Of a DNA stretch of 64,000 nt, positions 18,853-26,331 are shown piece by piece. The DNA is taken from assembly GCA_934532985.1 (NCBI GenBank), contig CAKTAV010000002.1, positions 186,001 through 250,000 on the forward strand, in the 5' to 3' direction. Under the pieces are notes generated by a model. That model was not told the origin of the DNA. It worked only from the letters and a program-made list of their open reading frames with translations, and did no database searches. Each line of letters opens with the position of its first letter. The stretch's first letter is position 1. This DNA comes from an uncultured Butyricicoccus sp. GTDB lineage: Bacteria > Bacillota > Clostridia > Oscillospirales > Butyricicoccaceae. Position numbers and translations under genes: made by a program.

Positions 18853-18881
18853 AGTATAGCGCCGTTTGTGCCCTCTGTAAA
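18853..18881 (-). promoter_or_regulatory. Promoter of the MetE-like gene
   Basis: Leftward: TTTACA (18881-18876), 17-base spacer, TATACT (18858-18853). It gives the MetE-like gene its own start independent of the riboswitch further upstream. Confidence 0.65.
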
Positions 18882-18989
18882 ATATGGAAAATTCATCGTT
18901 TGACATAGAAGCAGACTATATCCCCACGATAGCAATCGGCGGCCTCCTCTGCTTATCTCATGCAGAAGATGCCGCCCAATACAATTCTT

Positions 18990-19901
18990 TTATTGTCCCA
19001 ACCCTCTGGTGGATTGCTGCAGCTCCGCAATGTACTGCTGCCCCAGCTGATTCAACACTACTTTTCGGTGCATGATATATCCGATTTCCATATAGTCCTC
19101 CACATCCAGCGGCACAGAGATAATGTTGCTTCCATTCAACTCCTCGCTGATAACGCCGCTGCAAATGGTATATCCGTTCAGTCCAATCAACAGATTAAAC
19201 AACGTCGCACGGTCACGTACACGAATATTTTTCTTGCGCTCCAGTGTGCTTTGAATCTCTTCGGAAAAATAAAACGAATTGTGTTCTCCCTGTTCAAACG
19301 AGAGAAACGGATAGGACCCCAGCTGTTCCGGCGTGATAACCGAACATTGTGCCAGCGGATTTTCTTTTCCAATAAACACATGCGGCTTCGCACGAAACAA
19401 CGGGTGAAATTCCAGTTCGTTTTCTTTCAGCGTCTTGCGCAAAATTGTCTCATTAAACGAATTCAAATACAGCACGCCGATTTCACTGCGCAGCTTTGCG
19501 ACATCGTCAATGATCTCATATGTCTGCGTCTCGCGAATGCGAAAATCATATTCCGTTCGATCATACTGCTTCAATAGCGCGACAAACGCTTCTACAACAA
19601 AGCAATAGTGCTGTGAAGAGACACAGAATTGATGCTTCACCGGCTCTGCGGAATAATACTTCTCCTCAATCAAGTTCATCTGCTCAATGACTTGACGAGC
19701 GTATCCAATGAATTCTTCCCCTTCAGGCGACAGCACAACTCCCTTGTTGGTACGAATAAAGATCATGATACCAAGCTCATGCTCCAGTTCCTTAATCGCC
19801 GCCGTCAGGGACGGCTGCGCAATATACAGCCGCTTCGCCGCTTCGCTGATGGTTCCCGTCGATGCCGCTGTCACGGCATATTTCAATTGCTGTAATGTCA
19901 T
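18990..19901 (-). CDS. LysR-family transcriptional regulator next to the MetE-like gene
   Basis: 303 aa. The N-terminal winged helix is MTLQQLKYAVTAASTGTISE...AQPSLTAAIKELE, followed by a linker helix and effector domain. The overall look is that of the CysB/MtaR-like branch that controls sulfur and methionine genes in Firmicutes, but this is judged only by eye. It starts 42 bases after the DUF1275 gene and could be read from the riboswitch promoter. The MetE-like gene 178 bases downstream, with its own promoter, is the obvious target. Confidence 0.88.
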   Translation of the reverse strand: MTLQQLKYAVTAASTGTISEAAKRLYIAQPSLTAAIKELEHELGIMIFIRTNKGVVLSPEGEEFIGYARQVIEQMNLIEEKYYSAEPVKHQFCVSSQHYCFVVEAFVALLKQYDRTEYDFRIRETQTYEIIDDVAKLRSEIGVLYLNSFNETILRKTLKENELEFHPLFRAKPHVFIGKENPLAQCSVITPEQLGSYPFLSFEQGEHNSFYFSEEIQSTLERKKNIRVRDRATLFNLLIGLNGYTICSGVISEELNGSNIISVPLDVEDYMEIGYIMHRKVVLNQLGQQYIAELQQSTRGLGQ

Positions 19902-19943
19902 AGCTTCTCCGTTTCTCCTGTCCCTACAGGACGTATAGCAGGA

Positions 19944-20621
19944 TTATGTCCGCCGTGTCCAGTATTCCTGAATCATGAGCAGCACTGCCAAAAGCAGCAC
20001 GACACACGGCAGCCAAATAGATTCAATACCTAAATGCAGCGTACATACGCCGCCAGTTCCCGCACCAAGCGCAAAAATAAAGATAATACCAAAGAAATGA
20101 CATGCCTTTTTCAGTGCACCACGGTTGCTGTGGTCACGCAAAAACACGGATAAGCTCTCCATGCCGCTGCGCAGATTTCCGATACACATTGTACTCGCAT
20201 AACCGTAGCCGTTTACCTTACGGAAGGTCTGCACCTGCATGGCACAGGCAAACGAGACTAGAATTGTCGCGATCGAGTTATATTTCTGCGGTATCCATCC
20301 GACCGTAAACAGAATAACGATCTCACTAATTAAGACAATCTGTCTCCAATGAATGTGGTGCATCCCCTTACAGCGGTGTCCAATTCGCTCCGCCACCAGC
20401 ACTCCTATCGCAAAGGCCAGAATCGGGAAAAGATAACTCAAGCTGACCTTCCATTGTCCCATCATAAAATACTGACTCATCAGCACTACGTTGCCCGTCT
20501 GTGCATTGGAAAACACCTCGTCGCGCACATTGTAGGTGTACGCATCCTGAAAGCCGCCGGACAGCGCCAACAACGCGCTGAGCAAAAACGTCTCCGAGGT
20601 CTGCACACTCTGTCTCTTCAT
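19944..20621 (-). CDS. DUF1275 (YoaK-family) membrane protein under a cobalamin riboswitch
   Basis: 225 aa with about six transmembrane segments. Family hallmarks: LLALSGGFQDAYTY near residue 20, FSNAQTGNVVLM near 40, and the QVQTFRKVNGYGYASTMCIG segment with NLRSG. The family's biochemical role is not established. Here the gene lies directly behind a cobalamin riboswitch and terminator, which points to B12 or methionine supply. AGGAAAGGAG precedes the ATG. Confidence 0.87.
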   Translation of the reverse strand: MKRQSVQTSETFLLSALLALSGGFQDAYTYNVRDEVFSNAQTGNVVLMSQYFMMGQWKVSLSYLFPILAFAIGVLVAERIGHRCKGMHHIHWRQIVLISEIVILFTVGWIPQKYNSIATILVSFACAMQVQTFRKVNGYGYASTMCIGNLRSGMESLSVFLRDHSNRGALKKACHFFGIIFIFALGAGTGGVCTLHLGIESIWLPCVVLLLAVLLMIQEYWTRRT

Positions 20622-20667
20622 TTCCTAGCTTCTCCTTTCCTCCAGCCGGAGCTTTTCTCCGTGCAAC

Positions 20668-20699
20668 AAAAAAGCGTACCCCCTATAAAAAGAGTACGC
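20668..20699 (-). terminator. Intrinsic terminator of the riboswitch expression platform
   Basis: Leftward: GCGTAC (20699-20694) pairs with GTACGC (20679-20674), followed by TTTTTT. It sits between the aptamer and the DUF1275 start codon, as expected for transcriptional off-control. Confidence 0.85.
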
Positions 20700-20702
20700 A
20701 AA

Positions 20703-20880
20703 CAAAGGCCGCGTCGCCGCGCACCCACTTTCCTCACGCACTCCCGGTTCCGGCAGGAGCACTGTCTCTTCCCCACGTATCTGACTTATCCGCACAACAG
20801 CGGCTTCACAGTGACCGACTCGCCGGGAGTTTCACCCGATTCCATGTTCTGCCATCGGCAGAAAGTTCAAGACAATACTA
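20703..20880 (-). promoter_or_regulatory. Cobalamin riboswitch aptamer
   Basis: On the minus strand the conserved cobalamin-aptamer core is readable in order: GGAATCGGGTGAAACTCCCG (matching the GGGAA..GGTGAAA..CCC region), then GTCGGTCACTGTGA (the B12-box area, GCCACTG in the consensus), then the AAGTCAGATACGTGGGG segment corresponding to the downstream core. A terminator follows, then the DUF1275 gene. Boundaries are approximate. Confidence 0.85.
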
Positions 20881-20891
20881 TGTTCGGTATT

Positions 20892-20900
20892 ATTATATCA
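20892..20900 (-). promoter_or_regulatory. Minus-10 element of the riboswitch transcript
   Basis: Extended TGATATAAT reading leftward (20900-20892). A weak TTTTCA lies 16 bases upstream. The transcript would start just before the aptamer. Confidence 0.55.
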
Positions 20901-20920
20901 GCTTTTTCCCATTTGAAAAG

Positions 20921-21140
20921 ACACCCCGCCCTATCTTTCGTCAGCTTTTCCTAATGCGACAAAAAACATGGCTTTCGACGTATTTTCTTGTATAAAAAGC
21001 AAGTAAAAAAACGTCAAAAAAAGTGACCAAAATCCAGACCAATCTGGGGGACCAAATTGTTATTACCACTATGTCCTCCCTATATATCTATAAATGTTTT
21101 ATTATATATTTTGGTGGCATCAAAATCCTCCAAATAAAGA
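20921..21140. other. AT-rich non-coding stretch
   Basis: About 220 bases between the riboswitch promoter and the tRNA terminator. Open frames here are short and have no ribosome site. I recognise no gene, RNA or repeat. Confidence 0.5.
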
Positions 21141-21144
21141 AAAG

Positions 21145-21173
21145 CACCCCGAAACCGTTACGATTTCGGGGTG
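21145..21173 (-). terminator. Terminator after tRNA-Ser
   Basis: Perfect 10-bp stem CACCCCGAAA/TTTCGGGGTG with a nine-base loop, followed leftward by CTTTTC. Confidence 0.85.
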
Positions 21174-21176
21174 TAC

Positions 21177-21267
21177 TGGCGGAGAGTCAGGGATTTGAAC
21201 CCTGGGTACGCTCATCACGCACACACGATTTCCAGTCGTGCGCCTTCGACCACTCAGCCAACTCTCC
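21177..21267 (-). tRNA. tRNA-Ser (anticodon GGA)
   Basis: Reading leftward: acceptor strand GGAGAGT pairs with ACTCTCC, then discriminator G and an encoded CCA. The D-arm is TGGCTGAGTGGTCGAAGGC, the anticodon arm ACGACTGGAAATCGT has GGA in the loop, a long variable arm follows (class II), and the T-arm is GGGTTCAAATCCC. The 91-base length with a long variable arm is typical of serine tRNA. Confidence 0.97.
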
Positions 21268-21306
21268 ATACGCCATATTCTGTTTTCGCTCACAGCGAAC
21301 AAATTT

Positions 21307-21335
21307 ATTATACGCAAAATACCCCAATCCGTCAA
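21307..21335 (-). promoter_or_regulatory. Promoter of tRNA-Ser
   Basis: Leftward: TTGACG (21335-21330), 17-base spacer, TATAAT (21312-21307). It lies only nine bases past the 3' end of the upstream SpoIIM-like gene. Confidence 0.85.
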
Positions 21336-21343
21336 GAGTTTTT

Positions 21344-21943
21344 TTACAAATTCCAAGGAATAACTGAAAAAAGCAACGGCGTTACCACCAAACGCCACAC
21401 TACAGCGGCAAGCAGCAAAAGCGCTCCCAGTGTCAAAGCTCCGCCATACTGCCGCAGTTCTGTCCCATAGCTCCTCCGTCCTGCTCGTTGTCCCGCCAGC
21501 AAAGCCGCCGCAGAAATCAGCGCCAGCGCCGGAAGTGAGGCAATTGCCGGAATTCCCGTTGCTGCCGCCGACAAACACACACCGCGCCAGCCATATTCCA
21601 CAACGGCTGCCGTAACGGAAAAGGAAAATAAGAATCCGCGCGCCGCAAGTATGAGCGCTGTCCACAGTTCTCTTCCCCGTCCACTGCTGACAATTAACAC
21701 ACCGACTGGCCACGCGGCAATACAGCCTGCCGTCGCTACACTCTGCCGGATGGAATACATCGTATAATCCCGCGTCAGCAGCTCGGATAAGCGATTCATA
21801 TATGCTTTATCAGTCTGCGGGATGTGCATTCCGGTAAACGAACCGGCCACCATTCCACACAGAAGTATCGCAACAGCAAACACAAACATTGGTGAGTGAA
21901 AAACCCGCCGCGCATCAAAAAAGCCGAGAGCACTCCGTTTCAT
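21344..21943 (-). CDS. SpoIIM-like membrane protein
   Basis: 199 aa with about five transmembrane segments. The first hydrophobic helix (FVFAVAILLCGMVAGSFTG), a polar loop, and a following RGFLFSFSVTAAVVEYGWRG segment match the pattern of stage II sporulation protein M, a component of the DMP engulfment machinery. The similarity is by layout only; related SpoIIM-domain proteins have other roles. AAAGGAG lies 8 bases before the ATG. It is downstream of the SCIFF maturase gene. Confidence 0.6.
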   Translation of the reverse strand: MKRSALGFFDARRVFHSPMFVFAVAILLCGMVAGSFTGMHIPQTDKAYMNRLSELLTRDYTMYSIRQSVATAGCIAAWPVGVLIVSSGRGRELWTALILAARGFLFSFSVTAAVVEYGWRGVCLSAAATGIPAIASLPALALISAAALLAGQRAGRRSYGTELRQYGGALTLGALLLLAAVVWRLVVTPLLFSVIPWNL

Positions 21944-22009
21944 CGCAGAACTCCTTTCTGCTATCAGAGTATTCTCAGCTCTTTTTGTTTATGTCATGGT
22001 GGATCGATT

Positions 22010-23395
22010 TTACTCCGCTGTCTCAGCCTCTTCCATCAGCTCGGCAGCCTTTAAGTAGATGGCACACTCCAGTCGTTTCTTTTGCAGCTCACAGCCCATC
22101 TCATATGGGTCCTTGAGATTGCCGTTCATGTTGAAGTTTGCCGCCGCACAGCCGCCGGAACAATAGAACTTTGCCCAGCAATCCTGACACTTCGGTCGGC
22201 TGCATACATTCAGTGAAGAGAACTGCTCCGAAATGTTCATGTCAAATGTACCGTCAAATATATTACCCTGACAGAACTCCGGATGTCCGACAAACTGGTG
22301 GCACGGATAGATCTCGCCATCCGGTGTGACGGCGACGTACTCGTAGCCCGCACCGCAGCCGCGCAGGCGCTTAATGACGCAGGGCCCCTGCTGCAAGTCC
22401 ACCATGAAGTGGAAGAAGTTAAAGCCCTTGCCCGCCTTGCGGCGCTCCTGCATGATATCTACCAGCTTTTCATACTCTTCGCCAATGCGCGGAAGATCCT
22501 TCTCACTGATGTCATAGCCGCTGCCCGGTTCGCTCGTAACCGGCTCGACTGACAGCTGGTCAAAGCCCTCATCCGCAATCGCCAGCACATCATTCGAGAA
22601 ATCCAGATTCTTGCTCGTGAACGTCCCGCGAACATAGTAGTCCAGATTCTTATCACGCTGCGCAACCAGCTTCTTAAACTTCGGCACGATCACATCATAG
22701 CTGCCGCACCCGCTTGCCGTCGGGCGCATCTCATCATTGACCGAACGGCGTCCGTCCAGCGACAGCACGCAGTTGTCCATGTTCGCGTTAATGTAATCAA
22801 TGTTCTCGTCATTGAGCAGCAGGCCGTTCGTCGTAATCGTAAAGCGGAACTTCTTGTTCTTTTCCTTTTCCAGCGAACGCGCATATTCTACCGTGCGCTT
22901 GACGGTATCCATCGCCATCAGCGGCTCGCCGCCGAAAAAGTCGATCTCAATATTCCGGCGTTTGCCCGAGCGCTCGATAACGAAGTCAATGGCCTTCTTC
23001 GCAACGTCAAAGCTCATGATCTTTCTGCCTGTGCCAAAATCACCGGTAGAGGCAAAGCAATACTTGCAGCGCAGATTGCAGTCATGCGATACATGCAGGC
23101 ACAGTGCCTTGATCGGTGCCTCCGACGGAATCGCCGATGCAATATCAATATAGTCGTCATCGGCAAACAGATAGCCGTTCTGCTCCAGCTCATACAGCTC
23201 CCGATAGGAATCGCGCAGCTGTTCTTCCGAGAAGGAATCCTTCAGGCTGAGCAGAATATCTTCCGGACATTCTTCCGTCATGCCCGGCGCCACAACCGCC
23301 GACAGTGCATATGCCGCATCATCCACCACATGCACTGAGCCACTGTTGATATCCATCAGGATATTTACGCCTTTCATAGAAAAACGATGTATCAT
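22010..23395 (-). CDS. SCIFF peptide maturase, radical SAM with SPASM domain
   Basis: Forms thioether cross-links in the SCIFF ranthipeptide. 461 aa. An N-terminal RiPP-recognition region (SGSVHVVDDAAY) precedes the radical SAM cluster motif CNLRCKYC near 108-115, with FFGGEPL following. C-terminal auxiliary cluster cysteines include CHQFVGHPEFCQGN and the CSRPKCQDCWAKFYCSGGC group. I start at MIHRFS (23395), 10 bases after GGAG; the longer frame has no ribosome site. The precursor gene is 77 bases upstream. Confidence 0.94.
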   Translation of the reverse strand: MIHRFSMKGVNILMDINSGSVHVVDDAAYALSAVVAPGMTEECPEDILLSLKDSFSEEQLRDSYRELYELEQNGYLFADDDYIDIASAIPSEAPIKALCLHVSHDCNLRCKYCFASTGDFGTGRKIMSFDVAKKAIDFVIERSGKRRNIEIDFFGGEPLMAMDTVKRTVEYARSLEKEKNKKFRFTITTNGLLLNDENIDYINANMDNCVLSLDGRRSVNDEMRPTASGCGSYDVIVPKFKKLVAQRDKNLDYYVRGTFTSKNLDFSNDVLAIADEGFDQLSVEPVTSEPGSGYDISEKDLPRIGEEYEKLVDIMQERRKAGKGFNFFHFMVDLQQGPCVIKRLRGCGAGYEYVAVTPDGEIYPCHQFVGHPEFCQGNIFDGTFDMNISEQFSSLNVCSRPKCQDCWAKFYCSGGCAAANFNMNGNLKDPYEMGCELQKKRLECAIYLKAAELMEEAETAE

Positions 23396-23411
23396 TATAA
23401 TGATTCTCCAG

Positions 23412-23443
23412 TCAAAAAATTTCGAGGCTGACAAATGTCAGCC
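23412..23443 (-). terminator. Attenuator-like hairpin between SCIFF and its maturase
   Basis: Perfect 7-bp stem GGCTGAC/GTCAGCC with a four-base loop (23443-23426), followed leftward by AAATTTTTTG. It would let more precursor transcript than maturase transcript accumulate. Confidence 0.7.
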
Positions 23444-23472
23444 CCGATCTGTGCTGTTATACAAGGAAAACC

Positions 23473-23619
23473 TTAGTCCTTGTCATGCTCACACTTCTGG
23501 TTTGCAACCGTGCAAGAAGTCTTGCAAGCGGACTGACAGGAAGTCTGGCATTCGCCGCATCCACCGGAGCATGCCGTATCCTTCAGCGTGCGGGAATTCA
23601 GAGTCTTGATATGAGTCAT
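23473..23619 (-). CDS. SCIFF ranthipeptide precursor
   Basis: 48-residue peptide too small for usual gene callers. It begins MTHIKTLNSRTLKDTACSGG and continues into CGECQTSCQSACKTSC, the conserved core of the six-cysteines-in-forty-five family. Seven cysteines are present (17, 21, 24, 28, 32, 36, 43). GGAGGT lies 8 bases before the ATG. Thioether bonds from core cysteines to neighbouring residues are installed by the maturase encoded downstream. The biological role of SCIFF is still unknown. Confidence 0.96.
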   Translation of the reverse strand: MTHIKTLNSRTLKDTACSGGCGECQTSCQSACKTSCTVANQKCEHDKD

Positions 23620-23646
23620 TCGGATGACCTCCTTCCATTTTTGATA

Positions 23647-24027
23647 TTATTTCCGTTTTGTCCGAAGCAAAGTACCTGACAGAGCGCCAAATACTGCGCT
23701 GAACAAACAAAGCAACGATACAATCGCCGCCGATGCAGGTTGTATCATCTGCCCCTTCCAGCTGAATGCCAGCAAAAAGAGACAACCCAGCAAGAATAAA
23801 ACCGGACACAATCCAAACAAAAGCTTTCGGGACGCCGCTTTGCGCGCTCCCCATAGAGACGCTGTAATGCATCCAACACTGAGACACGCATATACCGCAA
23901 TTGTCTCAAACGATGTGCTCAGCACCTGCTTCCAGAGCAGAACCGCACACACAAATGTACCGCCGAACACAACTAGCAGCCCAAGCAGCAGCGCTGTAAG
24001 CATCCCCTCGGATCTTGTCTGATTCAT
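23647..24027 (-). CDS. TIGR04086-family membrane protein
   Basis: 126 aa with four transmembrane segments and a short basic C-terminus (LLRTKRK). This small membrane protein is found next to SCIFF and yajC in many clostridia. Its function is unknown. The start is the ATG at 24027 with GGAGGAGGGG upstream; the longer frame is not supported. It lies 27 bases before the SCIFF precursor and 68 bases after yajC. Confidence 0.82.
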   Translation of the reverse strand: MNQTRSEGMLTALLLGLLVVFGGTFVCAVLLWKQVLSTSFETIAVYACLSVGCITASLWGARKAASRKLLFGLCPVLFLLGCLFLLAFSWKGQMIQPASAAIVSLLCLFSAVFGALSGTLLRTKRK

Positions 24028-24095
24028 TGCACCCCTCCTCCGCACTGTAAAAAGATTTTCTCTTTTATCCTACGCGGCAGAGTGTCAATGTATCC

Positions 24096-24443
24096 TTACT
24101 TCTTCTCGTCGGTCTTATCCGGTGCCTTTGCCGCCGCGGCGGCCTTCTTCTTGGTATGATCAATGACCTGATCATCGTTCGTAACCTGGCTGCGGATTGC
24201 CCACTTAAATACCTTCATACGGGTATGGTTGCTGCTCGTCTCAATCGTAATTGTGTCTTCTCCAATGGAAATAATACGGCCAATAATACCACCAATTGTG
24301 CAAATACGATCTCCCGGAACTAGCGCATCGCGCATCATTTTATCCTGCTTTTCACGCTTCTTCTGCGGACGGATCATCAGTACATAGAACAGAACAATCA
24401 GCAGAATAATCATGCCCCAGGACATATAAGATTGTGCATTCAT
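24096..24443 (-). CDS. yajC: YajC, Sec translocase accessory subunit
   Basis: 115 aa. One N-terminal transmembrane helix (MIILLIVLFYVLMIRPQKKR) ends in the RPQKKR motif typical of YajC, followed by a small beta domain (VPGDRICTIGGIIGRI). It assists SecDF. The tail is Lys/Ala-rich. First gene of the yajC-TIGR04086-SCIFF-maturase group. Confidence 0.95.
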   Translation of the reverse strand: MNAQSYMSWGMIILLIVLFYVLMIRPQKKREKQDKMMRDALVPGDRICTIGGIIGRIISIGEDTITIETSSNHTRMKVFKWAIRSQVTNDDQVIDHTKKKAAAAAKAPDKTDEKK

Positions 24444-24485
24444 CGGTATACACCTCCCTCTTGCCTTAAATAAAATAGCATTTCA

Positions 24486-24514
24486 ATTATAAACAACTTA
24501 CCCCAAAATTACAA
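24486..24514 (-). promoter_or_regulatory. Promoter of yajC and the SCIFF operon
   Basis: Leftward: TTGTAA (24514-24509), 17-base spacer, TATAAT (24491-24486), about 40 bases before the yajC start. Confidence 0.75.
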
Positions 24515-24679
24515 GTATTTTGCCGTATTGTTTGCAACTTTTTCATTTTCTTTTACAAGAAGCAGCCCGAATATCGCAAATCTCATGATCACCATTCAGC
24601 CAGATGTCCATTATCTCCCCTGCTCCGCACAGGATTCTGTTAGCAGAACCGACTTGTTCATCTTTCTCCTTTTTATTTG

Positions 24680-24741
24680 AAAATTTAATGCAAATCATGA
24701 AGAACATTCGCTTTTCATCTTTATGAAACAATGATACAATA
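24680..24741 (+). promoter_or_regulatory. Promoter/operator of the PEBP gene, copy of the LysR-DMT control region
   Basis: TTTTCA (24712-24717), 17-base spacer, extended TGATACAAT (24732-24740). The 62 bases 24680-24741 align without gaps to 16041-15980 (minus strand) with 50 identities, including the half-site ATGC...CATGAA, the 15-mer AACATTCGCTTTTCA and the 13-mer CAATGATACAATA. The 350-base gap 24444-24793 otherwise holds only the yajC promoter. Confidence 0.75.
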
Positions 24742-24793
24742 GAAATAACAAAACACGACCTAAATTATTTTATCATATAGGAGGTTGTTTTAT

Positions 24794-25291
24794 ATGAAGG
24801 TAACCAGTTCCGGTATTGTCAACGGGCATTGGGCAGATCGCTTTGGAAAGTTCGGTTCTCAAAAAAATAACTATGACAAAGCAACCCGTTCCATTCCGTT
24901 TTCCATCTCTGACGCCCCTGAGGGTACGGTATCCTTTGCCGCTGTTCTTGATGACATGGATTCCATTCCTGTCTGCGGTTTTTGCTGGATTCATTGGACA
25001 CTTTGCAATTTAATGACGACAGAAGTCGAAGAAAATGCTAGTGTAAATACCCCAGCCTTTACACAGGGCTGCACCAGTTTCCATAGCGTGGCCAGCGAGG
25101 AATCCATCGAATCGGCATCCAATTATGGCGGCATGGCGCCTCCGGATAAAGAGCACGAGTACACCCTCACAGTATATGCACTCGACTGCACACTGGATTT
25201 GAAACCTGGTTTCTATCTCAATGAGCTAAAGCATGCCATGCGCGGTCATGTCTTATCACACGCCTCGGTACGTGCAAGCTACCGGGCATAA
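24794..25291 (+). CDS. YbhB/YbcL family Raf-kinase-inhibitor-like protein (PEBP fold)
   Basis: 165 aa, small cytosolic phosphatidylethanolamine-binding-protein fold. Seen are the D-x-D-type ligand-site segment VSFAAVLDDMDS, the HWTLCNL stretch, and YGGMAPPDKEHEYTLTVYALD, which carries the conserved PPD and H-Y-TVYALD pattern. No bacterial substrate is established. GGAGG precedes the ATG. Its promoter region matches that of the LysR-linked DMT exporter, so it may answer the same signal. proC follows after 53 bases without a visible terminator. Confidence 0.93.
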   Translation: MKVTSSGIVNGHWADRFGKFGSQKNNYDKATRSIPFSISDAPEGTVSFAAVLDDMDSIPVCGFCWIHWTLCNLMTTEVEENASVNTPAFTQGCTSFHSVASEESIESASNYGGMAPPDKEHEYTLTVYALDCTLDLKPGFYLNELKHAMRGHVLSHASVRASYRA

Positions 25292-25344
25292 TATCGTTTT
25301 TTCAATCAACTATAAATTCCGAAATCCAAAGGAGGTTTCTTATT

Positions 25345-26148
25345 ATGAGTGTTACATATGGATTTATTGGCTGCGGCAATATGGGTCAGGCCATCATCGG
25401 CGGCATTATCTCTTCCGGCCTTGCACAGCCGTCCGACATTGTGGCGTGTGATCCGGCACAGGCGCATCTGGATGCCATGAGCGAACAGTATGGCATCCGC
25501 ACCTCGACCGACAACAAGCAAGCCGCAGCGGCCGATGTGCTCATTCTCTCCGTCAAGCCGTATCTGTACGAGGTTGTCATCCCGGGCATCCGCGACACGG
25601 TGAGCGAAAATACCATCGTCGTCATGATTGCTGCCGGTCAGACAATTTCCGTCAATCAGGAGCGCTTCGGCAAGCCGGTCAAATTGGTTCGCGTTATGCC
25701 GAATACGCCAGCACTCGTCGGAGAAGCCATGAGTGCAGTCACTTTCACTTCCCTGCTGACCGAAGACGATCAGGCAATTGTTCTGAACATGCTGCGCAGC
25801 TTTGGCAAGGCCGAGGTTGTCACCGAGGACAAAATGGACGTCGTCACCGCCATCAGCGGCTCTTCTCCAGCCTATGTAGATATGTTCATCGAGGCGATGG
25901 CAGACGGCGCCGTTATGTACGGTATGCCGCGTGCACAGGCGTATACCTTTGCCGCTCAGGCTGTTCTCGGCTCCGCCAAAATGGTTCTGGAAACCGGTAA
26001 GCATCCTGGCATTCTGAAGGACAACGTTTGCTCGCCGGGTGGTACCACCATCGCCGCCGTTGCTTCTTTGGAGCGCAGCGGATTCCGCGCCGCTGTCATC
26101 GACGCAATTGAAGCGTGCTATGACAAGTCGAAGGAAATGAGCAAGTAA
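25345..26148 (+). CDS. proC: ProC, pyrroline-5-carboxylate reductase
   Basis: Last step of proline synthesis, NAD(P)H-dependent. 267 aa. Rossmann motif GFIGCGNMGQAIIGG at the N-terminus, VMPNTPALVGEA in the middle, and the C-terminal signature (SGSSPAYVDMFIEAMADG and SPGGTTIAAVASLE) are all present. AAAGGAGG lies upstream. Possibly cotranscribed with the PEBP-like gene. Confidence 0.97.
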   Translation: MSVTYGFIGCGNMGQAIIGGIISSGLAQPSDIVACDPAQAHLDAMSEQYGIRTSTDNKQAAAADVLILSVKPYLYEVVIPGIRDTVSENTIVVMIAAGQTISVNQERFGKPVKLVRVMPNTPALVGEAMSAVTFTSLLTEDDQAIVLNMLRSFGKAEVVTEDKMDVVTAISGSSPAYVDMFIEAMADGAVMYGMPRAQAYTFAAQAVLGSAKMVLETGKHPGILKDNVCSPGGTTIAAVASLERSGFRAAVIDAIEACYDKSKEMSK

Positions 26149-26166
26149 GCAATCTCACCATATTAC

Positions 26167-26204
26167 AACAGGGTCTGCCGGAAGTTCCGCAGATCCTGTT
26201 TTGC
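26167..26204 (+). terminator. Terminator after proC
   Basis: AACAGG-TCTGC-GGA pairs with TCC-GCAGA-CCTGTT, with small mismatches, then TTTTGC. The T-tract is short. Confidence 0.65.
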
Positions 26205-26262
26205 TCTCTATACATCATCATGGAAAACTCTAAAACCATCTTTCAATCCCGTCAAATAAGTC

Positions 26263-26299
26263 ACAAAAACTCCCCGAATTCTCACGAATCCGGGGAGTT
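26263..26299 (-). terminator. Terminator after gdhA
   Basis: Leftward: AACTCCCCG-ATTC pairs with GAAT-CGGGGAGTT, followed by TTTTTGTG. Confidence 0.88.
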
Positions 26300-26331
26300 A
26301 TATTATTTATTGTTATGGTATCAAAATGGGA

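Noticed and set aside
23489..23887. A 132-codon minus-strand frame overlapping the SCIFF precursor
   Set aside because: It overlaps both TIGR04086 and SCIFF in another frame. The SCIFF reading has the conserved peptide and a GGAGGT site.
24543..24731. A 62-codon minus-strand frame between yajC and the PEBP gene
   Set aside because: It covers the PEBP promoter on the opposite strand, has no ribosome site and no recognisable features.
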